64,000 nt of DNA from UBA5069 sp963773745 (GTDB lineage: Bacteria > Chloroflexota > Anaerolineae > Caldilineales > Caldilineaceae). Within the stretch, counting starts at the first letter, position 1; each line of letters begins with the position of its first letter. The notes under the pieces were generated by a model, which ran no database searches, was not told the DNA's origin, and was given only the letters and a program-made list of their open reading frames with translations. Where the stretch lies: the NCBI GenBank assembly GCA_963773745.1, contig CAVZCL010000005.1, positions 2,046,001-2,110,000 on the forward strand. Reading direction: 5' to 3'. Positions 35,837 to 44,137 of this stretch are shown here, piece after piece. The position numbers and the translations under genes are program-made.

Positions 35837-36832
35837 TTAAAACAAGTGCTCGTCCAGCAGCGCCGGGGCACCGCCCGCGCCGCTGCTGATGATGCGCTCC
35901 ACGCCCGGCAGCGCCAGCGCCCGCCGGCCCACCTCGGCCGCGTGCTCAGCCTCGCAAATCAGGTGGACGTTGGGGCCGGCGTCAATTGTGAAGTAGACGG
36001 GCAGCCCCTCTGCGCGCCAGCGGCGCACGCCCTGTAAAAGCTCCACCGTCTCTGGTTGCCAATACATGAGGCTGGGCGTGCCGGTCATCATGACACCGTG
36101 CATGGCGAGCGCATCGCGCTCAATGACGGGCCCGAGCAGGCTGAGGTCGCGCTCGGCAAGCGCCTTGCGCACCTCGTCCAGCGCCGCAGACAGCGAGCCA
36201 ATACGGCCCTCGTTCAGCGGGCTGGTCGCAGCAAAGCTGTGGCCGCGCTCGCTGCTCACTGCCTTGGCGCGCACGCTCACGACAGCCACCACGTCCATCA
36301 GCGCCCAGTGCTCGGCGGGGTGGAGCTGGTGTGCCACGCTGGTCGAGTCATCGTGCCCCTGCTCCCACTCCACAAAGCCGCCAAAGAGGCTGCGGCTGGC
36401 CGAGCCGCTGCCCCGCCGCGCAAGCGCGGAGAGCTGCGTTGCGTCAAGGTCAAGCCCCAGCGCTGCGCAGCCCGCCACCGTGAGTGCGGCAAAGCCCGAC
36501 GCCGAACTGGCGATGCCCGACGCCATGGGGAAATTGTTGCGGCTGACCACATGCGCCCGCATCTTGCTGTCCGCAAGCGCACGCAACCTCTCCAGGTGGC
36601 GGACGATGCGCGCGGCGGCTTGTGCATCAAGCAGCGTGCCGTCAATCGTAATGGAGTCGGCTGCGGCGCTCTCATCCATCAGCCACGCCACGGTGGTGGT
36701 GGTGAAGGCATCGGCCAGTGTCATGCTGATCGAATTGCTCAGCGGCAGGTTGATCGCTTCGTTGGCCACGCCCCAGTACTTGATGAAGGCGATGTTGCTG
36801 CCTGCTGTGGCCGTTGCTTTGGGCTGCGTCAT
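35837..36832 (-). CDS. mvaD: Diphosphomevalonate decarboxylase
   Basis: 331 residues from ATG 36832. GHMP-family protein: N-terminal SNIAFIKYWGVANEAINLPLSNSISM (substrate and Lys site), NFPMASGIASSASGFAALTVA (ATP P-loop), GSGSASRSLFGGFVEWEQG with active-site Arg/Ser and a C-terminal YFTIDAGPNVHLICE. Converts mevalonate diphosphate to isopentenyl diphosphate in the mevalonate pathway, the isoprenoid route in several Chloroflexota. No other pathway genes are adjacent. A related mevalonate-phosphate decarboxylase cannot be fully excluded. Confidence 0.88.
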   Translation of the reverse strand: MTQPKATATAGSNIAFIKYWGVANEAINLPLSNSISMTLADAFTTTTVAWLMDESAAADSITIDGTLLDAQAAARIVRHLERLRALADSKMRAHVVSRNNFPMASGIASSASGFAALTVAGCAALGLDLDATQLSALARRGSGSASRSLFGGFVEWEQGHDDSTSVAHQLHPAEHWALMDVVAVVSVRAKAVSSERGHSFAATSPLNEGRIGSLSAALDEVRKALAERDLSLLGPVIERDALAMHGVMMTGTPSLMYWQPETVELLQGVRRWRAEGLPVYFTIDAGPNVHLICEAEHAAEVGRRALALPGVERIISSGAGGAPALLDEHLF

Positions 36833-37025
36833 CGTGGATATTGCGTCCAATTCATGAAAGCAAACGTTGTTGCAAGTGTACCACGAGGCGCGGCGAAGCA
36901 GCACGCCGGAGAGTCTGCCTGCGCACCGCGGCCGCCAACGGCATCCCGCTCAGCGTTGCTTTTTTGCGCTGAGCTTTACGCTCTTTGCTTCCTGCGCGCC
37001 TCTGCGTTGAACTGTTCCCGTTCCC

Positions 37026-37328
37026 CTACGCGCCCCGCTCCACCCACTCCTCAAAGCGCCGCACAAGGTCGTCCAGCAACTCGTCGTGGGCCTTGAAGGT
37101 GACGAGCACGCCGGCGTCGCTCTCGGCAATCTCGGCCTGCCAGCCAATGCCTTCCACACGGCGCAGCTTCTCATCCACGCCGCCGCCCAGCCGCTTGAGG
37201 TAGGTCTCAGCCTTGACAAGGGTCAGCGCGGGATAATCGATGGCCTCGATCTCGTACTCGTCGGCATGCTCGTACTCGCCATACTTGTTGTCGCGATCGT
37301 CACCAAAGTTTGATGTGCTAATTGGCAT
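37026..37328 (-). CDS. Small hypothetical protein, 100 residues
   Basis: From ATG 37328 with a weak AAGAGAA upstream. Acidic N-terminus (GDDRDNKYGEYEHADEYE), then a segment with alternating hydrophobic residues (YPALTLVKAETYLKRL, GWQAEIAESDAGVLVTFKAHDELLDDLVRRF). Codon pattern resembles real genes and the antisense frames do not. No family recognised. It lies on the same strand between the threonine dehydratase and mvaD genes. Confidence 0.6.
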   Translation of the reverse strand: MPISTSNFGDDRDNKYGEYEHADEYEIEAIDYPALTLVKAETYLKRLGGGVDEKLRRVEGIGWQAEIAESDAGVLVTFKAHDELLDDLVRRFEEWVERGA

Positions 37329-37398
37329 AGGGTTCTCTTTTCTGGAGCAGGTAGAAGCATGCGCCGTGCGTACGCTTTCCAATCTCGGTGTGCGTCTC

Positions 37399-38430
37399 TC
37401 AGCCTGCGCCAAGAATCTGCGCCATCGTGGGCGCATCCACATTGCCGCCGCTCAGGATGACGCCGACGCGGCTCTGCGGCGTTGGCTGCCATGCGCCGCT
37501 GCGCAGCGCCGCGAGCCCCAGCGCGCCAGAGGGCTCCACAACCAGCTTGAGACGGTAGAAGGCGAAGCGCACAGCCTCCATGATCGCCTCCTCGCTGACT
37601 TCGATGAAATCGTCCACGTGGCGCAGCACGAGGGGGAAGGTGAGCGTGCCCAGCGAAGGCGTGCGCGTGCCATCTGCAATCGTCGGCGGGTTGTGGATTG
37701 TGTGCAGCGTGCCCGTGCGGAAGGAGAGCGACGCGTCGTTGGCGACCTCCGGCTCCACGCCCACCACAGTGCAGCCCGGGGCAGCGCCGTGCGCCCCAAT
37801 CGCGCTGCCGCTGAGCAGGCCGCCGCCGCCGCAAGGCACCAGCAGCGCGTCCAGTCCCCCCGTTGCCTGCATGAGCTCGAGCGCCGCCGTGCCCGCACCC
37901 GCAATCACGTGGCGGTGGTCATAGGGCGGGATAATGGTGTAGCCATGCTCAGCGGCAAGCTGGCGGGCGATCTGCTCGCGGTCGCTTTCACTCGGCGCGT
38001 ACTCAATTACAGTCGCGCCATAGCCGCGCGTAGCCGCCTTTTTGGTTGCCGGCGCGTTGTTTGGCATGACAATCGTCGCCTGAATCCCAAGCAGCTGTGC
38101 GGCCAGCGCCACGGCCTGCGCATGGTTGCCCGACGAGAAGGTGATCACGCCTGCCGCCTGCTCCGCCGGCCCAAGGCGGGAGAGCGCGTTCCACGCGCCA
38201 CGGAACTTGAAGGCGCCAATGCGCTGCAGATTCTCACACTTGAGAAAAACCTGTGCGCCCACCGCCTCGTCCAGCGTGCGCGAGGTGATGACAGGGGTGA
38301 CGTGCGCCACGCCGCGCAGCTGATCCTGCGCGGCAAGTACGTCGGCGAATGTCACAATCGGGTCCCCCGCGTCTACCGGGGCTGCTGCCGAAGTAGCCGT
38401 CGGCCGGGCTGCATGTTCAGAAGCAAGCAT
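37399..38430 (-). CDS. Threonine/serine dehydratase, PLP fold type II
   Basis: 343 residues. Seen: LKCENLQRIGAFKFRGAWNAL with the PLP lysine K75, SSGNHAQAVALAAQLLG, CGGGGLLSG phosphate loop, and VILSGGN near the C-terminus. No ACT regulatory domain follows, so it is the short catabolic TdcB or serine-racemase-like form rather than biosynthetic IlvA. Deaminates threonine to 2-oxobutyrate or serine to pyruvate. Fits the serine and threonine degradation genes nearby. Confidence 0.9.
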   Translation of the reverse strand: MLASEHAARPTATSAAAPVDAGDPIVTFADVLAAQDQLRGVAHVTPVITSRTLDEAVGAQVFLKCENLQRIGAFKFRGAWNALSRLGPAEQAAGVITFSSGNHAQAVALAAQLLGIQATIVMPNNAPATKKAATRGYGATVIEYAPSESDREQIARQLAAEHGYTIIPPYDHRHVIAGAGTAALELMQATGGLDALLVPCGGGGLLSGSAIGAHGAAPGCTVVGVEPEVANDASLSFRTGTLHTIHNPPTIADGTRTPSLGTLTFPLVLRHVDDFIEVSEEAIMEAVRFAFYRLKLVVEPSGALGLAALRSGAWQPTPQSRVGVILSGGNVDAPTMAQILGAG

Positions 38431-38642
38431 AATTCATACCTCGTGCTATCGGCGCGCCCCGGCCATTGTGACGGGCGCACCATTGATTGTGACCCAGCGG
38501 CGGCGTGGCGTCAAGCGCGGCGGGCGGCGCGGCTGCATTTCGCGTTGATGGCGCGCGCTGTGACCTCAATGTGAAATGCAGCCGCGCGACGAGGCCGTTG
38601 CAAGTGCCGGTCAGACTGTAGCCGCACGCGTTATCCCTCGAT

Positions 38643-38874
38643 AGGGCTTCTCAAGAGTCAGAATGAGGTGTGGCAAGCGCCAACAGCAACCTCACCCCCG
38701 GCCCCTCTCCAGAAAATTGGAGAGGGGAGCAAAACAAGGCGTCACGCCGGAGATGGGACCGCATCACCGGCGTGACGCATTGTTTTGCTCCCCTCTCCAA
38801 TTTTCTGGAGAGGGGCCGGGGGTGAGGTTGCTGTTGGCGCTTGCCACACCTCATTCTGACTCTTGAGAAGCCCT
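38643..38874. repeat. Long palindromic repeat, family A copy 2
   Basis: 232-bp inverted repeat from AGGGCTTCTCAAG to CTTGAGAAGCCCT, with the same block order as copy 1 at 1898-2115. Symmetry makes the two strands encode almost the same 67-residue frame, which is not a gene. It ends 20 bases before the cold-shock promoter. The remaining part of the 637-bp gap (38431-38642) shows nothing else. Confidence 0.92.
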
Positions 38875-38893
38875 GATCCCTCGAGAAACCCTC

Positions 38894-38922
38894 TTGACAG
38901 AGCCCGCGCGCACGTGTATATT
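38894..38922 (+). promoter_or_regulatory. Near-consensus sigma70 promoter of the cold-shock gene
   Basis: TTGACA at 38894-38899, 17-base spacer, TATATT at 38917-38922. Predicted start near 38929, leaving a 139-base leader. Confidence 0.88.
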
Positions 38923-38964
38923 GAATGGGTGAGAGGCAGTAAGTTCTGCGTTGGTGGAGTACGG

Positions 38965-38995
38965 CCGCCCAGACTTATGTGTTCGGGCGGTTTTT
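38965..38995 (+). terminator. Terminator-like hairpin in the cold-shock leader
   Basis: CCGCCC (38965-38970) pairs with GGGCGG (38985-38990), followed by five T. It lies inside the leader about 40 bases after the predicted start and 73 before the ATG, so it could act as an attenuator or as a temperature-sensitive structure. Confidence 0.5.
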
Positions 38996-39067
38996 GGTTG
39001 CTGCAACACCCCGCAGGCTGCCTCCCAATCAGTCACACTTCCCAGCAGGACAAGGAGAATCGGCAGC

Positions 39068-39286
39068 ATGAGTAACCGCGAAACCGGCACCGTCAAATGG
39101 TTCAACGATGCCAAGGGCTTCGGCTTCATCGCGCGTGACAGCGGCGGCGATGATGTGTTTGTCCACTATTCGGCTGTCACTGGCGCGGGCTTCAAGAGTC
39201 TGGCTGAGGGTCAGCGCGTTGAGTTCTCGGTCGAGCAAGGGCCGAAGGGACTTGCCGCCACCGACGTACAGAAGCTTGAGGAATGA
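39068..39286 (+). CDS. Cold-shock protein (CspA family)
   Basis: 72 residues, ATG 39068, AAGGAGA upstream. OB-fold with RNP1 (KGFGFIA) and RNP2 (DVFVHYSAV) motifs, aromatic residues in place for single-stranded RNA/DNA binding, and GTVKWFNDAKGFGFI at the start. Acts as an RNA chaperone. Strong promoter and long leader agree with the usual post-transcriptional regulation of this family. The slyD gene follows after 12 bases. Confidence 0.95.
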   Translation: MSNRETGTVKWFNDAKGFGFIARDSGGDDVFVHYSAVTGAGFKSLAEGQRVEFSVEQGPKGLAATDVQKLEE

Positions 39287-39298
39287 TTGAGGGAAGCC

Positions 39299-39820
39299 AT
39301 GAGTGATGAGACCCGAAGTGACGGCCCGCAGGGACGGGTTGTAGCGGACGATCAGGTCGTGAGCATCGCGTATTCACTGCGCGATGACGAAGGCGAACTG
39401 ATAGACAGCGCACCCGACGCAGAGCCTCTGGAGTATATTCAGGGCTATGGCCAAATCATTAGTGGCCTCGAGGAAGAACTCTACGGCATGGCGCTGGGAG
39501 ATGAGAAGGAGCTGATCATCGCGCCTGAGGATGCCTACGGGGAGTATGACCCGGAGGCAAGCCAGGTTGCGCCGCTCGACGCATTTCCTCAGGAGATGCA
39601 GCTTGAGATCGGCCTCCCCGTAGAGGTCTATGGTGAGGATGCTGATGACCCCATCGAGGGCTTCATCGCCGACATTTATGACGACAGCGTACTGCTCGAC
39701 TTCAACCACCCCCTTGCCGGCGAAACGCTCCATTTCCACGTCAAGGTCGTAGGCCTGCGCGATGCCAGCAGCGAGGAACTGGATCACGGCCACGTGCACG
39801 GCGCCGGCCACGAGCACTAA
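39299..39820 (+). CDS. slyD: FKBP-type peptidyl-prolyl isomerase, SlyD-like
   Basis: 173 residues from ATG 39299 with GAGGGA upstream. FKBP core (DDQVVSIAYSLRDDEGELIDSA, YIQGYGQIISGLEEELYGMALGDEKEL) interrupted by an IF chaperone domain (PEDAYGEYDPEASQVAPLDAFP onward), and a short His-rich tail (GHVHGAGHEH) that binds Ni2+ or other metals as in SlyD. Catalyses proline isomerisation and holds unfolded chains. Cotranscribed with the cold-shock gene. Confidence 0.92.
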   Translation: MSDETRSDGPQGRVVADDQVVSIAYSLRDDEGELIDSAPDAEPLEYIQGYGQIISGLEEELYGMALGDEKELIIAPEDAYGEYDPEASQVAPLDAFPQEMQLEIGLPVEVYGEDADDPIEGFIADIYDDSVLLDFNHPLAGETLHFHVKVVGLRDASSEELDHGHVHGAGHEH

Positions 39821-40359
39821 AGTGTTACCCGCATGAAACCCACTGCGTAGGATAGGGATCGGGGACTGGGCATTGCATGACGCAGAGCCTTCCCCGATCC
39901 CTGGCCCGTTTTGCGTGCCTCGCGTTTCTTTTGCAAGACGGGCGCTAAAGGTATCATTCCATGCAGGATTTGCCTCCAACCGCTGCGCACGGCGCCTGCA
40001 ACCGTTGCGTTGTTGGCTCCTTTTATGCTCCACCCGCACCGTAGTGCATATCGCACACTCAGTTTAGGCAAGCTCACGCGGACGCAAGGAAGGGCGCGAG
40101 GGACTGCAGTCAAGTTCCTTGCACAACTTGTATTGCTTCTTCTGCGCGTGTAAGACTTCTCTTCTTGCCCTTTCGTGCAGTTGCTTGCGCGCTTCCTTGC
40201 GTTTACCAACGCCCTGGCAACCGTGCGTCAAGCTGCGTGCGCAGACCGCACCAGCGCCGCATGATGCCTGGCTCAACCTCTCTTTCTGCACCAGCTTGTG
40301 GTCGAATTGCAGTGCTTACCGGACGTTGCCTTCTCTTCGACCGACAAGGAGCACATCGG
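39821..40359. other. 539-bp intergenic region, leader of the galactoside operon
   Basis: Holds a 12-bp hairpin (39854-39865 with 39891-39902) followed by TTTT at 39908, a probable terminator of slyD, then a C/T-rich stretch with no recognised RNA, repeat or clear promoter. The AAGGAG at 40346 belongs to the first permease gene. Confidence 0.5.
39854..39911 (+). terminator. Hairpin terminator after slyD
   Basis: AGGGATCGGGGA pairs with TCCCCGATCCCT across a 25-base loop; a short T-run follows at 39908-39911. Confidence 0.55.
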
Positions 40360-41283
40360 ATGACAGCCACCGCCCAGCCTGTTCCCCACCAACCGCGCAG
40401 TACATGGCGCCGCCGCTTCTTGAGTGAAGAAGCGGTAACGGCCTATTTCTTCATCCTGCCCAGCCTGATTGGTTTCATTGCCTTCTATGCAGTGCCCGCA
40501 GTGCGCGGCCTCAACATCAGCTTCACCAACTGGGACCTCTTGCGCGATCCCAAGTACATCGGCTTCACCAATTACACGAACATGATGAAGGATGCCGAGT
40601 TCCTCAACGCGCTCAAGGTCACCGTCTACTACGTTCTCCTTAACATTCCCCTGCAAACAATGCTGGCGCTGGTGATTGCTGTGATGATGCACCGCCTGAC
40701 GCAAAGCATGTTGATCCGCTCCATCATCATCCTGCCCTGGCTCATGCCGCCCGTTGTGGTGGGCCTGCTCTGGCTATGGCTGCTGGACCCCGCGCTGGGC
40801 ATCATCAACGCGTGGATAACGGGCCTGGGGCTGCCGATGGTGCCTTTCCTTAACCTGCCCAAATTCGCCATGCCCTCCATTGCCATGATCAACATTTGGC
40901 AATACGTGGGCTACACGGCGCTGCTCATCTTTGCCGGGCTGCAATCGATCCCCGGCTCGGTCTACGAGGCGGCTTCGATTGACGGCGCTTCCGAAACGAC
41001 CACCTTCTGGAGAATCACGGTGCCGCTGCTGCGCCCGGTGCTCGTTTTTGTCGTCGTTACCTCGGTGATCGGCTCATTCCAGATCTTCGATACCATTGCG
41101 ATTACCACCAAGGGTGGCCCCGTTAACGCGACCAAGGTCATCAACTACCTTATCTACGGAACGGCCTTTGAGCGCTTCAAGATGGGCTATGCCACGGCCA
41201 TATCGGTGGTGCTCTTCCTGATTCTGGTCGTCGTAAGCATTATCCAAATGCGCCTCTCGCGCGCCAGCGAATCGGACATGTAG
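40360..41283 (+). CDS. Sugar ABC transporter permease, MalF type
   Basis: 307 residues from ATG 40360. Six hydrophobic segments beginning with AYFFILPSLIGFIAFYAVPAVRGL; EAASIDGASETTTFWRITVPLLRPVL is the EAA loop of CUT1 permeases, and SFQIFDTIAITTKGGPVNATKVINYLIY is a well-known CUT1 motif. Forms the channel with the next gene. No ATPase gene is in the operon; a shared MsmK-like ATPase elsewhere is expected. Confidence 0.93.
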   Translation: MTATAQPVPHQPRSTWRRRFLSEEAVTAYFFILPSLIGFIAFYAVPAVRGLNISFTNWDLLRDPKYIGFTNYTNMMKDAEFLNALKVTVYYVLLNIPLQTMLALVIAVMMHRLTQSMLIRSIIILPWLMPPVVVGLLWLWLLDPALGIINAWITGLGLPMVPFLNLPKFAMPSIAMINIWQYVGYTALLIFAGLQSIPGSVYEAASIDGASETTTFWRITVPLLRPVLVFVVVTSVIGSFQIFDTIAITTKGGPVNATKVINYLIYGTAFERFKMGYATAISVVLFLILVVVSIIQMRLSRASESDM

Positions 41284-41350
41284 GCTCCACCCTCTGTAGA
41301 TTGCGAACATTGCGCACCTGACCTGTAGCCTATTCTTAAGGGGTCCATTT

Positions 41351-42292
41351 ATGACGACTCAAGTGACAGCCTCCACAGCCTCCACAGCCGCCCCCCGACA
41401 AATAACGCAGCCGCGCCGTAAAGTGGCATGGGGCAATTGGTTCGCGTGGTTTGCGCTGATCCTGCTGCTGCTCGTAACGCTCTTTCCCTTCTACTGGATG
41501 TTGCGTACGGCACTCACGCACCCAACATCGGTCTTCAAAAATACATCGGCGCTGCTGCCGCCCAGTTTCACCTTCATCAACTTTGAGCGCGTACTGGGCT
41601 TTGTGGATGCCGAAACAAGCCTCTCGCTGGGCGGCTCGGGGCAGTCGATCAATTTCCTGCTTGCCATGCGCAACTCGGTGATTGCTTCCGCGCTCATTGT
41701 TGTGGGACAGGTGACTTTCTGCGCCATGGCGGCCTACGCCTTCGCGCGCCTGCGCTGGCCCTTTCGCGACCAGATCTTCTTCCTCTACATTTCGGCGCTC
41801 ATGGTGCCGGCCATCGTAACGCTCATCCCGAATTTTGTTCTTATGCGCCAACTTGGCTGGCTCAACAGCTTCCAGGGCATTGTGGCCCCCTATTTCCTCA
41901 TGACCCCCTTCGCCGTCTTCTTTCTGCGTCAGTTCTTTCTTGGCCTCAACCGCGAAATCGAAGAGGCGGCGCGCATTGATGGCGCCAGCATTGCCCGCTC
42001 CTTCACAAGCGTGGTGGTACCCATCACCATGCCCGCGCTGACGACGATGGCGATTGTGACTCTCATCAATTCGTGGAACAACTACTTGTGGCCGCTGATT
42101 GTGGGCAAGGATGAAGCCGTACGTGTGCTTACAGTGGCGTTGGGCGTTTTCCGCACGCAAACGCCCCAGGGCGCGCCCGACTGGACAGGCCTCATGGCCG
42201 GTACAACGCTGGCGATCATTCCTACCTTTATCCTCTTTCTGTTGCTCGCGCCCAAGGTGCTCGATTCGATTCAGTTCACGGGTATCAAGTAG
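41351..42292 (+). CDS. Sugar ABC transporter permease, MalG type
   Basis: 313 residues. First helix FAWFALILLLLVTLFPFYWMLRTAL, then a periplasmic loop with SFTFINFERVLGF, five further helices and the EAA loop EEAARIDGASIARSFTSVVVPITMPAL. TLINSWNNYLWPLIV is the CUT1 C-terminal signature. The loop around residues 65-100 is longer than in MalG of E. coli. Second permease of the galactoside importer. Confidence 0.93.
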   Translation: MTTQVTASTASTAAPRQITQPRRKVAWGNWFAWFALILLLLVTLFPFYWMLRTALTHPTSVFKNTSALLPPSFTFINFERVLGFVDAETSLSLGGSGQSINFLLAMRNSVIASALIVVGQVTFCAMAAYAFARLRWPFRDQIFFLYISALMVPAIVTLIPNFVLMRQLGWLNSFQGIVAPYFLMTPFAVFFLRQFFLGLNREIEEAARIDGASIARSFTSVVVPITMPALTTMAIVTLINSWNNYLWPLIVGKDEAVRVLTVALGVFRTQTPQGAPDWTGLMAGTTLAIIPTFILFLLLAPKVLDSIQFTGIK

Positions 42293-42528
42293 TCATTTTT
42301 CGGGAATCCCCATCGCCGGCAGTGTGCGCATTGCGCCACCTGCCCACGGGGTTTTCACATACATCGGCAGTCCTTTGGTCCGTTTTTATCCAAGCCTGTG
42401 CGCAACAAGCATGTGCGCGCAGCGCAATTTGTGAAGGAGAGCATAGAAACGAAATCGATACAGGTGCGTCGTAGCCTAGAGTTGTGCAAGTCCGAAGTTC
42501 TGAATGACTCAGTCAAAGGAGACTTATT

Positions 42529-43974
42529 GTGAAAAGCAAGTTGTATACAGTGACTGCGCTGTTGTTGATCGTGGGCATGATGCTCGCGGCCTGCGGTGGC
42601 GGTTCGGCCGCGCCCGCCGCCCCTGCTGCACCCGCCGACACCGCTGCCGCGGCCCCCGCAGACGCAGCCGCTGCCCCGGCTGAAGCTGCCCCGGCTGAAG
42701 CCGCCCCGGCTGCCAGCGCCGACGCCGTGACCCTCGAGTACTGGCTGTGGGACTCCAACCAGCAGCCCGCCTACCAGAAGTGCGTTGACGCCTTCACGGC
42801 CGCCAACCCCAACATCCAGGTCAACATTACCCAGAGCGGGTGGGATGATTACTGGAACGGCATCCAGACCGGTATGGTCTCCGGCACAGCGCCGGACGTC
42901 TTCACCAACCACCTGGCCAAGTATCCCGAATTCGCCGCCAAGGAGCAGCTGGTTGACATTCAGCCCTTCGTCGATCGCGACAGCGTGGACATGAGCGTCT
43001 ACATTGGCGACCTGGCCGAGCTCTGGACCCGCGACGGCAAGCGTTTTGGCCTGCCCAAGGACTGGGACACCGTCTCCATCATTTACAACACCGATGCCCT
43101 TGAGGCTGCCGGCGTGACTGCGGAAGAGCTGAACAGCGCCACCTGGAACCCGGAAGACGGCGGCACCTTTGGCGAGATCATTGCCAAGCTGAGCGTTGAC
43201 GAGAATGGAAACAATGGCCTGAGCCCCGACTTTGATCCCACCAAGGTCAAGCAGTACGGCTTTGTTCTGGCCGGCACAAATGGCGGCGGCGCTTATGGAC
43301 AGACCGAATGGTCCTGGCTCACAAACACCACCGGCTGGCAGCATGTTGACGAAATGTATGCCACAGCTTACAACTTTGATGACCCCCGCTTCACCGCCAC
43401 AATCCAGTGGATTGCCGACATGATGAAGAAGGGGCTGATTATGCCGCTCGAGCAGTCTTCGAGCCTGGGCAGCGCAGCCATCTTCCAGGCCGGCACCGTG
43501 CCGATGACCTCCGACGGCTCGTGGATGATCGGCGCCTTTGCCGGCGCATCCACCGTGCCTTTTGCCTTTGCCGCTCTGCCTGAAGGCCCCGAAGGCCGCA
43601 AGAGCATGTTCAATGGTCTTGCAGATTCGATCTGGACGGGCAGCAAGCACCAGGAAGAGGCTTGGCAGTTGGTCAAGTTCCTCGCCTCGCCTGAGTGCGC
43701 CAACATCGTGGGCGAATATGGCGTTGTCTTCCCGGCACAGCAGTCCGCAGTGGACCTGGCCCTTGCCGCCTTCGCCGAGAAGGGGCTGGATGTTGCAGCC
43801 TTCACCGAGCAGGCGCTGGCGGAGGATGGCACCTTCCTCTTCCCCGTCACCGATTACGCTTCGAACGTAGACTCGATCATGAGATCGGCAGTGCAAAGTG
43901 TGCTGCTGGGCCAGACAGACGCAGAAACGGCCATGAGTGCCGCCAATGCAGAAGTGAACGCGTTGTTCCAATAG
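42529..43974 (+). CDS. Sugar-binding lipoprotein (CUT1, SBP family 1)
   Basis: 481 residues from GTG 42529 with AAAGGAGA upstream. Lipobox MMLAAC (Cys22), then an Ala/Pro repeat linker to about 65. The body follows the MalE-like fold: TLEYWLWDSNQQPAYQKCVDAFTAANPNIQVN, TGMVSGTAPDVFTNHLAKYPEFA, GLPKDWDTVSIIYNTDAL, MTSDGSWMIG and FLASPECANIV. Aromatic-rich substrate cleft. Given the linked MelA, the ligand is probably an alpha-galactoside such as melibiose or raffinose. Confidence 0.92.
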   Translation: MKSKLYTVTALLLIVGMMLAACGGGSAAPAAPAAPADTAAAAPADAAAAPAEAAPAEAAPAASADAVTLEYWLWDSNQQPAYQKCVDAFTAANPNIQVNITQSGWDDYWNGIQTGMVSGTAPDVFTNHLAKYPEFAAKEQLVDIQPFVDRDSVDMSVYIGDLAELWTRDGKRFGLPKDWDTVSIIYNTDALEAAGVTAEELNSATWNPEDGGTFGEIIAKLSVDENGNNGLSPDFDPTKVKQYGFVLAGTNGGGAYGQTEWSWLTNTTGWQHVDEMYATAYNFDDPRFTATIQWIADMMKKGLIMPLEQSSSLGSAAIFQAGTVPMTSDGSWMIGAFAGASTVPFAFAALPEGPEGRKSMFNGLADSIWTGSKHQEEAWQLVKFLASPECANIVGEYGVVFPAQQSAVDLALAAFAEKGLDVAAFTEQALAEDGTFLFPVTDYASNVDSIMRSAVQSVLLGQTDAETAMSAANAEVNALFQ

Positions 43975-43984
43975 TGGCTTGCGC

Positions 43985-44026
43985 ATGGGGGGTGGATTGC
44001 CGCGACTGTGGCGATCCACCCCCCAT
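43985..44026 (+). terminator. Hairpin between binding protein and melA
   Basis: ATGGGGGGTGGAT pairs with ATCCACCCCCCAT around a loop holding GCC/GGC. A weak T-rich tail follows. It probably reduces melA expression relative to the binding protein rather than ending transcription completely. Confidence 0.6.
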
Positions 44027-44137
44027 GTTTGTTTCCATGTTTGTTGGAGGGCCAACGGCGCTATGCGCCACCGGCCGCTCTCTGAGCTACCTGAATTAAA
44101 TATGCAGACGCTGCATTGATCTGAAGGAAACCCTTTA

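Noticed and set aside
38651..38866. Two 67-codon open frames on opposite strands with nearly the same protein (PHPRPLSRKLERGA type)
   Set aside because: They are produced by the symmetry of palindrome A; the peptide is a known type of spurious repeat-derived prediction.
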